A stretch of DNA of 64,000 bases, taken from CADEEL01 sp050246475 (lineage in GTDB: Bacteria; Pseudomonadota; Alphaproteobacteria; Caulobacterales; Aquidulcibacteraceae). The DNA is taken from positions 372,001-436,000 of the forward strand of contig JBFWVZ010000002.1 in NCBI GenBank assembly GCA_050246475.1, read 5' to 3'. The notes below the pieces were generated by a model. That model saw only the letters and a program-made list of their open reading frames with translations. It was not told where the DNA came from and ran no database searches. The translations under genes and the position numbers were made by a program. Below, piece by piece: positions 43,290 to 50,884 of this stretch (its first letter is position 1; every line of letters starts with the position of its first letter).

Positions 43290-44024
43290 ATGACCCTTGT
43301 CGTCATCCCCGCCCGCATGGCGGCCACGCGCCTTCCCGGCAAGCCGCTGGCCGACATACACGGCCGCCCGATGATCGCCTGGATGGTTGAGATCGCGCGC
43401 GCGGCGGACGTGGGCCCTGCTCTCGTCGCGGCGGGCGACCAAGAGATAGCGGCCGCAGCCCGGGCAGCGGGCGGCGAGGCGGTGCTGACCGACCCAGCGT
43501 TGCCTTCGGGAACGGACCGGGTTCATGCGGCCGCCGCCGGGTTCGATCCCGCCGGCGCACACGACATCGTCGTCAATTTGCAGGGCGACATGCCTACGTT
43601 TCCGCCTGCTTACATCGCGCGCGCCGTTGAGTTGCTGGCACGGTCCGGCGCGGAGATCGCGACGCTCGTCTCCCCAAGTGACGCCCCTGCGGATCGCGAC
43701 AATCCGAACGTCGTCAAGGCGATCGCGTCACTCCAAGGCGACGAAGGCCGGGCGCTCTATTTTACACGCGCGCCCGCGCCCTCCGGCGATGGGCCGGTCT
43801 GGCGCCATGTGGGGCTCTACGCATATCGCCGCGCGGCGCTCGCGCGCTTCGTAGCCGCGCCGCCCTCGCCGCTCGAAGAGCGAGAGAAGCTCGAACAGCT
43901 GCGTGCGTTGGAAATGGGAATGACGATCGCCGTCGGCGTCGTGCCCGACTTTCCAAAAGGCGTGGACGGCCCCGCCGATCTGGAAGCGGCGCGCGCCGCG
44001 CTCAGCCGTGATGGGCGGGCGTAA
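43290..44024 (+). CDS. kdsB: 3-deoxy-manno-octulosonate cytidylyltransferase
   Basis: Activates KDO as CMP-KDO for lipopolysaccharide. The 244 residues begin LVVIPARMAATRLPGKPLAD, the nucleotidyltransferase signature, with LPSGTDRVHAAAAGF, VVNLQGDMPTFPPAY and HVGLYAYRRAALARF. Its 3' end overlaps the convergent glycosyltransferase gene by 23 bases. Presence of KdsB shows that the organism makes a KDO-containing LPS. Confidence 0.94.
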   Translation: MTLVVIPARMAATRLPGKPLADIHGRPMIAWMVEIARAADVGPALVAAGDQEIAAAARAAGGEAVLTDPALPSGTDRVHAAAAGFDPAGAHDIVVNLQGDMPTFPPAYIARAVELLARSGAEIATLVSPSDAPADRDNPNVVKAIASLQGDEGRALYFTRAPAPSGDGPVWRHVGLYAYRRAALARFVAAPPSPLEEREKLEQLRALEMGMTIAVGVVPDFPKGVDGPADLEAARAALSRDGRA

Positions 44025-45108
44025 GCGCCTGATGCCGGATGTGACGGACAACGCCTGAGAACAGCTGCCCGTCCGGGTACTTGAACTCGAAGAGCCCACG
44101 CGGGGTCATTGTGCAGGCCGCGGGCAAAAGAACCAGAGAGGCCGCCAGCGTCCAGCGCAGCGTACGCGGCGCAAGCGCCGCGCGAACGACTTTGAGCGCC
44201 CCCGCGCGCGCGGCGGGACCCAGCATCGCGAAGGCGGCGTAAGCGTAGGCGCGCGCATTGAACGGATTGAGCCGCAACGACCGCTTGAGCCCATCCCAGC
44301 CCAGGCGCTCCTGACCCGCGCCGAAGCGCGCGCGCGCGATCTTGGCCAAGCGGTAGCTCATGCGCCTGCACGCAAGCGGGGCCAGTTCGGGATGGCGGGC
44401 GATTGCAGCGGCGGTTCCAGCCGTCATCGCGCGCTCCCACCCGTCCAACGCCGCGCTCAACGAATTGGCGCGGATGCGCTTGCGGATGAGCGGCGCGGCG
44501 ACGCAATGGAGGCGCGCGCCGGCCGCGGCCGCGCGCAAGACAAAATCGGTGTCCTCGAAGAGCCGCAGGGCTTCGTCGAATCCGCCGATCTCACGAACGA
44601 GCCGCGTCCGCATGAGAATGCTCGACGGCATGACCGGCGCATCGAACAGGAAATAGCGGCGCAGAATGTCGGGCCCCGCGCCATTGAGGACGCGCGGCCG
44701 GATGTGCGCGCCCGGCTCTCCGTCACGGACGAACTCAATAAACTCGCCATAGACGAGGCCGGCGCCAAGATCGGCTGCAACGGCCGCGAATTGCCGCGCA
44801 AGCTTATCGGGCGCCCAGAGATCGTCCCCATCGAGGAATGCGACCCATTCCGTGTCTATTCTGGCGAGCCCGGTGTTGCGCGCCGCCGAGACGCCGCCCG
44901 GTTCGGGCCGGACGACGAGGTCTATGAGGGGGCAACGGGCGGCTTCGGCGCGCACGCGATCGGGAGATTCGTCGCGCGAGCCGTCATCCACGACGACGAT
45001 CTTGGCGATGCGGGCGAACGCCGTCTGGTTAATCACACTGGCGATCGCGGAGGCGATATAAGCGCCCTCGTTGTGGCACGTGATGAGGACGGATACGTCC
45101 TTCTTCAT
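44002..45108 (-). CDS. Family 2 glycosyltransferase
   Basis: A GT-A enzyme of 368 residues. The N-terminal domain shows VSVLITCHNEGAYIASAIAS, IVVVDDGSRDESPD, GVSAARNTGLARIDTEW and FLDGDDLWAPDKL, with the DxD equivalent DGDD. The C-terminal part is helical, with a possible membrane segment (TLRWTLAASLVLLPAA) near residue 320. Substrate is unknown; position beside kdsB hints at LPS or capsule. The start at 45108 is preferred; 45123 is also possible. Confidence 0.87.
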   Translation of the reverse strand: MKKDVSVLITCHNEGAYIASAIASVINQTAFARIAKIVVVDDGSRDESPDRVRAEAARCPLIDLVVRPEPGGVSAARNTGLARIDTEWVAFLDGDDLWAPDKLARQFAAVAADLGAGLVYGEFIEFVRDGEPGAHIRPRVLNGAGPDILRRYFLFDAPVMPSSILMRTRLVREIGGFDEALRLFEDTDFVLRAAAAGARLHCVAAPLIRKRIRANSLSAALDGWERAMTAGTAAAIARHPELAPLACRRMSYRLAKIARARFGAGQERLGWDGLKRSLRLNPFNARAYAYAAFAMLGPAARAGALKVVRAALAPRTLRWTLAASLVLLPAACTMTPRGLFEFKYPDGQLFSGVVRHIRHQALTPAHHG

Positions 45109-45358
45109 CAATCTTCCCCGCATCACGCCGCGTTCTGCGACGGCTTCACCATGCAAGGAGCGCGCAACAACGCCATCGTTGCGAACGCCGCTGCGTCGTT
45201 TTGCGCGCCGGCGCCGACGCGATGGTCAATTTCGCCTGACGCGCGCATCAACCGCTTCTTGCTCAGGCGATAACGCGCGGTGCGCGAATTTCCGTCGCGG
45301 GCCAGACGCAAAGGGCGCGCTAGGCGTTCGCCGCGCGCTGCGCTAACGCTCCAATTGC
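45109..45358. other. Spacer between the glycosyltransferase and pheA
   Basis: Divergent spacer of 250 bases. It holds a minus-strand 41-codon frame (45123-45248, MRASGEIDHRVGAGAQNDAA and on) with codon use like real genes, ending 14 bases before the glycosyltransferase start, but with no known family and no clear ribosome binding site. No RNA gene is apparent. Confidence 0.3.
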
Positions 45359-46192
45359 ATGAAAGAAAAAATCTCCTTCCAAGGCGAACCTGGCGCCAAC
45401 TCGCACATTGCATGCGCGGAGGCGCGGCCCGATCACGAGCCGCTGCCTTGCGCGACGTTCGAAGACGCGTTTGCCGCGGTGAATGAGGGGCAGGCTGCGC
45501 TCGCCATGATTCCGATCGAAAACTCGATCGCCGGGCGCGTGGCCGATATTCACCATCTCCTGCCGCATTCGGGGCTCTCAATCGTCGGCGAGCACTTCCT
45601 GCCGATCCATTTTCAGCTGATGGCCTTGAAGGGCGTGAAGCTCGAAGAACTGAAGACGGTGCAGAGCCACATTCACGCGCTCGGCCAATGCCGCAACATC
45701 ATCCGCAGGCTGGGCTTGAAGGCCATCGTCGCGGGTGACACGGCCGGCTCCGCACGCGAGGTGGCCGAGTACGAGGATCGCACGCGCGCCGCGCTCGCGC
45801 CCAGAATGGCCGCGCCGCTCTACGGGCTCGATATCCTCGCCGAGGACGTCGAGGACGAGCACTCGAATACGACCCGCTTCATCATCCTCTCCAAGACGCC
45901 GCACATTCCCGCGCCCAACGGCCCGACAGTGACGAGCTTTATCTTCCGTGTGCGGAACGTGCCGGCCGCGCTCTACAAGGCGATGGGCGGGTTTGCGACG
46001 AACGGCGTCAACATGACGAAGCTCGAAAGCTATCAGCTCGACGGCAGCTTCACCGCCACGCAATTCTACGCGGACATCGAGGGCCACCCGGACGAGCGCC
46101 CCGTGCAACTTGCCCTTGAGGAGCTTCAGTTCTTCTGCACGGAGTTCCGCATCCTCGGGGTTTACCCCGCCGCCCGCTTCCGCGGGGGGTAA
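45359..46192 (+). CDS. pheA: Prephenate dehydratase
   Basis: Monofunctional enzyme converting prephenate to phenylpyruvate for phenylalanine synthesis. The 277 residues have ISFQGEPGANSHIAC, ALAMIPIENSIAGRVADIHH, the catalytic Thr-Arg-Phe in SNTTRFIIL and a C-terminal ACT domain (FRVRNVPAALYKAMGGFAT, NMTKLESYQLDGSFTATQFY) for feedback control. No chorismate mutase domain is fused. It lies at its conserved place beyond kdsB, with the glycosyltransferase inserted between them. Confidence 0.95.
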   Translation: MKEKISFQGEPGANSHIACAEARPDHEPLPCATFEDAFAAVNEGQAALAMIPIENSIAGRVADIHHLLPHSGLSIVGEHFLPIHFQLMALKGVKLEELKTVQSHIHALGQCRNIIRRLGLKAIVAGDTAGSAREVAEYEDRTRAALAPRMAAPLYGLDILAEDVEDEHSNTTRFIILSKTPHIPAPNGPTVTSFIFRVRNVPAALYKAMGGFATNGVNMTKLESYQLDGSFTATQFYADIEGHPDERPVQLALEELQFFCTEFRILGVYPAARFRGG

Positions 46193-46226
46193 CGCCCGCG
46201 CGCGAAGCGGCGTAGTCTCCGATCAA

Positions 46227-46862
46227 GTGAAGACCGAGGAGCTCATAGACGCGCTCGCCGAAGGCGAGGAGAACGGGCGGCGCCCGCGCGGCTGGCGCGC
46301 GCTGCTCATTGCGGTTTGCGCAGGCCTGGTGCTGGCGGTGCTGCTTCTCGTGACCGGGCTCGGCATGCGGCCAGACATTGGAACCGCAATGATGCCCGTG
46401 ATGTGGAAGGCGGGCTTCTCGGCCGCGCTGGCGGCGGCGGCGCTGCCGGTCCTGCTGCGGCTCGCCGCGCCGGGGCGCCCGCTCGGATGGCGCCTCCTCG
46501 CCTATCTCGGCTTCGCCGCGATTGCGCTCACCGCGGGCGCGATCGCGCTCATGGGCGAAGCGCCGGGCGAGCGGATGCAAGCGTGGACGGGCGGCGGTTT
46601 CCCCTGGTGCCTTGTCATCGTGCCGCTGCTGGCCGCGCCGACGGCTGCGCTGCTGATCTGGCTCGTGCGCGGTCTCGCGCCGACATCTCTCACGGCGACG
46701 GGCGCAGCGATCGGCGCGGTGGCGGGGGGAATCGGCGCGCTGGCGTATTCGATGTATTGCCCGATCGATTCCGTCGCCTTCGTGACGACGTGGTATTCCG
46801 TCGCGATCGGCCTTTGCGCGGCGCTCGGCGCGCTCGTCGGGGGCCGGCTTTTGCGCTGGTGA
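46227..46862 (+). CDS. nrsF: NrsF/DUF1109 family membrane anti-sigma factor
   Basis: A 211-residue protein, GTG start, with a short cytoplasmic N-terminus (KTEELIDALAEGEE) and about six membrane helices. This is the DUF1109/NrsF pattern; in Caulobacter NrsF holds the ECF sigma factor SigF at the membrane. Two cysteines, 128 (FPWCLV) and 178 (SMYCPID), are 50 residues apart, the same spacing I recall for the two required cysteines of Caulobacter NrsF. No sigma factor gene is adjacent: pheA ends 34 bases upstream. An exact sigma-F-type promoter follows it. Confidence 0.82.
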   Translation: MKTEELIDALAEGEENGRRPRGWRALLIAVCAGLVLAVLLLVTGLGMRPDIGTAMMPVMWKAGFSAALAAAALPVLLRLAAPGRPLGWRLLAYLGFAAIALTAGAIALMGEAPGERMQAWTGGGFPWCLVIVPLLAAPTAALLIWLVRGLAPTSLTATGAAIGAVAGGIGALAYSMYCPIDSVAFVTTWYSVAIGLCAALGALVGGRLLRW

Positions 46863-46863
46863 C

Positions 46864-46889
46864 GTAACCACGCACGCGCAACACGCGAA
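46864..46889 (+). promoter_or_regulatory. Sigma-F-type ECF promoter
   Basis: GTAACC (46864-46869), 16 bases, CGAA (46886-46889): an exact copy of the SigF promoter motif I recall from Caulobacter. It begins two bases after the NrsF stop and serves the DoxX/YHS pair, whose AAGGA ribosome site is at 46901-46905. Sequence and context agree well. Confidence 0.75.
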
Positions 46890-46913
46890 TGATCCGGCAA
46901 AAGGATCACGCCG

Positions 46914-47438
46914 ATGTTCAACCTCATTCGCCGCTACGCGACGCCCGCGTTTTCGCTTTTCGCGAGCGCCGTCTTCCTCGACAGCCTGCGTTACAAATTC
47001 ACCAATCACCCCAACACGCAGGAAATCTTTGGGCGCCTCAACGATTGGGCCGCGAGCTTAGGCGCGGGCGGGCTCTTCGCGCAAACGGGGCTCTTCTCAC
47101 AGTACGTGATCGGCACGGCCGAGCTTCTCGCCTCTTCGCTGCTGCTCATCGGCATCTGGCCGCGCTTCCGCCGCATCCATGCGCTCGGCGCGCTCATCGC
47201 CTTCGCGGTGATGAGCGGGGCGGTCTCCTTCCATCTCTTCACGCCGCTCGGCGTTGACCCGAACAATGACGGCGGCGGCCTCTTCGCCGCGGCGTTGACG
47301 ATCTGGGCGACTTCGCTCGGCCTTCTCATCGTGCGGCGCAACGAACTCATCGCCGTGGCGCGCGAGATCGCGGCGGTGCTCGTGCCGCCGTCCGCACAAC
47401 AGCAAGCTCAACGCAGCGCCACGCCGGCGCGCGCCTGA
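46914..47438 (+). CDS. DoxX-like membrane protein
   Basis: A 174-residue protein with four membrane helices (AFSLFASAVFLDSL, VIGTAELLASSLLLIGIW, ALGALIAFAVMSGAV, LFAAALTIWATSLGLLIV), the DoxX/DUF417-like layout. Family members appear in redox and stress operons with no agreed activity. It directly follows the sigma-F-type promoter and the NrsF gene and overlaps the region of the YHS gene start, so it is likely part of the NrsF-controlled response. Confidence 0.8.
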   Translation: MFNLIRRYATPAFSLFASAVFLDSLRYKFTNHPNTQEIFGRLNDWAASLGAGGLFAQTGLFSQYVIGTAELLASSLLLIGIWPRFRRIHALGALIAFAVMSGAVSFHLFTPLGVDPNNDGGGLFAAALTIWATSLGLLIVRRNELIAVAREIAAVLVPPSAQQQAQRSATPARA

Positions 47439-47451
47439 TATGGAGAGTCCC

Positions 47452-47913
47452 ATGCTTCGCACACTGATCGTATCGCTGGCGCTGACGCTGGGCGCAGCCT
47501 TCGCCGCCGTCTCACCCGCCGCCGCCCAGCAAGCGCCGGTGCATACGGGGCTGCTCTCCAACGTCGCCGCCGGCGGCTATGACGTCGTTGCGTACTTCAC
47601 CGACGGGCGCCCCGTGCGCGGCAGCGCGCAGCACCGCATCATGCACCAAGGCTACGAGTATCGCTTTGCGAACGCGGCGCACCTTGCGCAATTCCGCGCC
47701 AACCCCAGCGCCTACCTGCCGCAATATGGCGGCTATTGCGCCTGGGCCGTTTCGCAGGGCTACACGGCGGCGGGCAACCCCAATCACTGGCGCATCGTCG
47801 ATGGACGGCTCTACCTCAACTATAACGGCGATGTGCAGCGCCGCTGGGAGCAAGACATCCCCGGCCACATCAGCCGCGCCAACGGCAATTGGCCAAGCGT
47901 GCTTCGCCGCTGA
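47452..47913 (+). CDS. Secreted YHS-domain protein
   Basis: A 153-residue protein with a signal peptide (TLIVSLALTLGAAFAAVS, cut near AAAQ) and a YHS-type domain (GYDVVAYFTDGRPVRGSAQH, YRFANAAHLAQFRANPSAYLP, QYGGYCAWAVSQGYTAAGNP). YHS domains often bind metals; one cysteine is present (GGYCAW). The better start is the ATG at 47452, with GGAGAG before it. It is second in a two-gene operon behind the sigma-F-type promoter. Confidence 0.86.
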   Translation: MLRTLIVSLALTLGAAFAAVSPAAAQQAPVHTGLLSNVAAGGYDVVAYFTDGRPVRGSAQHRIMHQGYEYRFANAAHLAQFRANPSAYLPQYGGYCAWAVSQGYTAAGNPNHWRIVDGRLYLNYNGDVQRRWEQDIPGHISRANGNWPSVLRR

Positions 47914-48840
47914 TCATTCCTCGAACGCCCAAGCCTTCAGGATGTGATGCGCAATCGCGAGCGGCGGCGGCGCGAAAGCGTCTGGGTGTTTGCCCTGCAC
48001 GAGGAGCTTCGCCTCGTCCCGTGTGAACCAGCGCGCTGACTCAAGCTCTTCCATGTCGAGGGTCTCCTGGTCGCTCGTCACCTCGGCCAGGCAGCCGATC
48101 ATCAGCGAATGCGGGAAAGGCCAAGGCTGCGTGGAGTGCAGGCGCACGGATGAAACGCCGAGCCCCGCCTCCTCCAGCGTTTCGCGCGCGACGGCTTCCT
48201 CGATCGTCTCCCCCGGCTCGATGAAGCCCGCGAGCGCGGAATGCATGCCGCGCGGAAACCGCGCCTGGCGGCCAAGCAGGCACTTCTCGCCGAACGACGG
48301 CAGCATGATCACGACAGGGTCGACGCGCGGATAGTGTTCGCGCTTGCACGCCTCGCAAAAGCGCTTCCAGCCGGTTTCGATGATGCGCGAGGGCTCTCCG
48401 CAATTGGCGCAGAACTGGTTGTTGCGGTGCCATTCGAAGATCGCCTTGGCGCACCCGAGGATCGCGATGTCGTCGCCCGGCAGCACCATCGCGCTCGCGC
48501 GCATGTCTTCGAAGCCGCCCATCTCCGCCAGCGGGAAACCTTCGAGCGATGCGTCCGGCAGCTCCATCGCGAAATGCGGCGCGCCGCCCGCATCGACGCC
48601 GAGGAAAAGCGGCACTGCGTTCGCCGCGCAGAGCGAACGCGCGTGCCCGCCCATCCAGCCGGCCACGCGCGTCTGCGCTTCGTCGAGTAGGAAAGGCTGC
48701 AGGCGATGGAAGAGCGCGAGCTTGGCGTTCTCCGCGTCGATCGCCTGCGCGAGCCACGCATCGTCGCGCCGGCGATGACCGGCGCGATCCAGCGGCGCAT
48801 TGGCGAATGTGTTCGGGCTTTTCGGCAGCGGCATGGGCAA
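47914..48840 (-). CDS. nudC: NAD+ diphosphatase / deNADding Nudix hydrolase
   Basis: Hydrolyses NADH and removes NAD caps from RNA in E. coli. The 308 residues have an N-terminal domain, a zinc ribbon CANCGEPSRI...FCEACKREHY with four cysteines, then the Nudix box GFIEPGETIEEAVARETLEE and the downstream PWPFPHSLMIGC (the SQPWPFPxS family mark). 308 residues is normal. It is convergent with the YHS gene and the two stops are adjacent. Confidence 0.94.
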   Translation of the reverse strand: MPMPLPKSPNTFANAPLDRAGHRRRDDAWLAQAIDAENAKLALFHRLQPFLLDEAQTRVAGWMGGHARSLCAANAVPLFLGVDAGGAPHFAMELPDASLEGFPLAEMGGFEDMRASAMVLPGDDIAILGCAKAIFEWHRNNQFCANCGEPSRIIETGWKRFCEACKREHYPRVDPVVIMLPSFGEKCLLGRQARFPRGMHSALAGFIEPGETIEEAVARETLEEAGLGVSSVRLHSTQPWPFPHSLMIGCLAEVTSDQETLDMEELESARWFTRDEAKLLVQGKHPDAFAPPPLAIAHHILKAWAFEE

Positions 48841-48875
48841 GCGCTTAGCCTTCGCCCGCGCCGCTGCCTAGGGCC

Positions 48876-49652
48876 TTAGGGGCGCCGGAAGCGCATGATG
48901 AATTGATCCGTGTGCCCGCGAATGGCGGGATCGAACACGTTGACGGTGCGATCGTCCGCCGGATTGCGCAGCACGTCGCTCTCACCCTCGAACACGAAGC
49001 CCGCGGCTTCGACTTCGCGGCGCACGATGGCCTGATCGATACGGTGGAGCGTGTCGGCCACGCCGATCTCGGCGCCAGCGACGGCCGAATGATCGACAAT
49101 CACGTAATGCCCGCCTGGACGGATCGCGTTGAAGATCGCGCGGTTGACGGCCGCGACATCGAGATTGAAGCGGGCCAGGTGGAGATCGTGATAATTCTGC
49201 GCCGTGAAGATCACATCGAGCGGCTCAGACACGCTGATCGTCGTGAAACTTTGCGGCGCGACGGTGATGTTCGGATAGGTCTCGACGAGCGCCGCGATCG
49301 GATTTGGCGCATTGTTCGTCGCTTGCGGCGGCGGCACCATCGCGTAAACGCGGCCCTCGGGCCCCACAACGCGCGAGATGATCCGCGTGAAATAGCCGCC
49401 GCCGGGCACGAGTTCGCCGACGCGCTGGCCCGGCGCGATCTGCGCAAAGGCGAGCGTTTCGGCGGGATGGCGCATCGCATCGCGTGCGACATCGGCTTCA
49501 GGCCGTGCGCTGTCCGCCACGGCTGCGGCGATTGCGGCGTCGGCCGAAGGCGCGGCAGGCGCGCCTGCCGCGGGCGCTTCGCTTTGCATCGTCGTTTGCG
49601 TGCACGCGCCAAGCGCGGCGGCAGCCGCCAACGCAATCAGAATTCTCTTCAT
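48876..49652 (-). CDS. Lipoprotein-type class I SAM methyltransferase-like protein
   Basis: A 258-residue protein with a lipoprotein signal (ALAAAAALGACTQ) followed by an Ala/Pro-rich linker and a Rossmann methyltransferase-like domain of the COG4798 type (GQRVGELVPGGGYFTRIISR, GRVYAMVPPPQ, VDHSAVAGAEIG). The nucleotide loop is GELVPGGGY rather than the usual GxGxG. An outer-membrane lipid-anchored methyltransferase fold is odd, since SAM is cytoplasmic; the family's real activity is unknown. A near-match to the sigma-F-type motif lies 50 bases upstream. Confidence 0.8.
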   Translation of the reverse strand: MKRILIALAAAAALGACTQTTMQSEAPAAGAPAAPSADAAIAAAVADSARPEADVARDAMRHPAETLAFAQIAPGQRVGELVPGGGYFTRIISRVVGPEGRVYAMVPPPQATNNAPNPIAALVETYPNITVAPQSFTTISVSEPLDVIFTAQNYHDLHLARFNLDVAAVNRAIFNAIRPGGHYVIVDHSAVAGAEIGVADTLHRIDQAIVRREVEAAGFVFEGESDVLRNPADDRTVNVFDPAIRGHTDQFIMRFRRP

Positions 49653-49701
49653 GGCATCCTCCCTTGATCCCATCGCGTGCGCGCACGCGCCCCAGTGCGA
49701 C

Positions 49702-49727
49702 TACGCAAAGCGCAGCGTCGCGGTTAC
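49702..49727 (-). promoter_or_regulatory. Near-match to the sigma-F-type motif
   Basis: On the minus strand GTAACC (49722-49727), 16 bases, then CGTA (49702-49705); the consensus ends CGAA. It lies about 50 bases upstream of the methyltransferase-lipoprotein start. CGTA is a common ECF -10 element, so it could be a related ECF promoter. Confidence 0.35.
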
Positions 49728-49828
49728 CCCGGCTTCTTCACGCCCTTCTAGCGGCTGAGGACGCCGCTGTCGCGGTGAACTCTTCGAAAGGGGCTTGCGA
49801 TTTCGCCGCGCAGCGCGATTCTCATTGC

Positions 49829-50884
49829 ATGCGCGGCGCTCTTCTTCGATCGCTCGGCATTGAGTTGCCGATCATCCAGGCGCCGATGGCGGGCGCGAAC
49901 GGGCCGGAGATGGCGATTGCGGTCTCTGAAGCCGGCGGGCTCGGCTCGTTGCCGTGTGCGATGCTGACGCCGGAAGCGGCGCGCGCGCAGATCGGAAACA
50001 TCCGGCAGCGGACGGACAAGCCGTTCAACCTCAATTTCTTCGTCCATGCTGCGCCGCGCATCGACGCGGCGAAGGATGCCGCCTGGGCCGCGCGCCTCAA
50101 GCCTTATTACGACGAGCGTGGGCTCACGCCCGAAGTGCTGGCCGGGCCTGCGCGCGCGCCGTTCGAGGATGCGCTTTGCTCACTCGTTGAGGAGGCGCGC
50201 CCGCGCGTCGTGAGCTTTCATTTCGGGTTGCCTGCTCCGGATCTGCTTGCGCGCGTGAAAGCGGCGGGCGCCTACGTGCTCTCTTCCGCCACGACTGTTC
50301 GAGAAGCCCTCTGGCTTGAAGCGAACGGCGCAGACGCAATCATCGCGCAAGGCGCCGAGGCGGGCGGGCATCGGGGCATGTTCCTGAGCGAAGACGTCGG
50401 CGCGCAGCCGGGGCTCTTTGCGCTCTTGCCGCAAGTCGCGGACGGCGTGCGCGTTCCGGTGATCGCGGCCGGCGCCGTCGCCGATGCGCGGGGGATCGCG
50501 GCGGCGTTCACGCTCGGCGCGCACGCCGTGCAGATCGGCACAGCCTATCTCTTCACGCCCGAAGCGACGATCTCGCCAATGCACCGCGCGCGGCTCGCGT
50601 CCTCTCATGCGGAGGATTCCGTGCTCACCAATGTGTTGACAGGCCGGCCCGCGCGCAGCCTGCGCAACCGCGCGATCGACGAGCTGGGGCCCATCGCCAA
50701 GGACGCGCCCGGTTTTCCGCTCCCCGCCTATCCGATGGCGCCGCTGCGCGCGGCGGCGGAAAAGCGGGGTTCGGACGATTTCTCGCCGCTGTGGAGCGGG
50801 CAAAGCGCAGCGCTTGGGCGCGCCATGGGCGCGGGCGAACTGACGCACACGCTCTGGCGCGAAGCTCAGGCGCTGATGCGCTAA
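49829..50884 (+). CDS. Nitronate monooxygenase family protein
   Basis: FMN-dependent TIM-barrel enzyme of the NMO/2-nitropropane dioxygenase family, 351 residues. Motifs: LPIIQAPMAGANGPEMAIAV, NLNFFVHAAPR, VSFHFGLPAPDLL, the FMN-phosphate site IIAQGAEAGGHRGMF and PVIAAGAVADARGIAAAFTL. The catalytic-base histidine in AGGHRG is present. I begin at the MRGALLRSLGIELP methionine; the frame stays open far upstream without similarity. It may detoxify propionate 3-nitronate or related compounds. Confidence 0.9.
   Translation: MRGALLRSLGIELPIIQAPMAGANGPEMAIAVSEAGGLGSLPCAMLTPEAARAQIGNIRQRTDKPFNLNFFVHAAPRIDAAKDAAWAARLKPYYDERGLTPEVLAGPARAPFEDALCSLVEEARPRVVSFHFGLPAPDLLARVKAAGAYVLSSATTVREALWLEANGADAIIAQGAEAGGHRGMFLSEDVGAQPGLFALLPQVADGVRVPVIAAGAVADARGIAAAFTLGAHAVQIGTAYLFTPEATISPMHRARLASSHAEDSVLTNVLTGRPARSLRNRAIDELGPIAKDAPGFPLPAYPMAPLRAAAEKRGSDDFSPLWSGQSAALGRAMGAGELTHTLWREAQALMR

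Noticed and set aside
43158..43562. Extension of the cytochrome c gene to 43562
   Set aside because: The added part lies antisense to the kdsB start and has no similarity; the membrane anchor at 43157 is the natural N-terminus.
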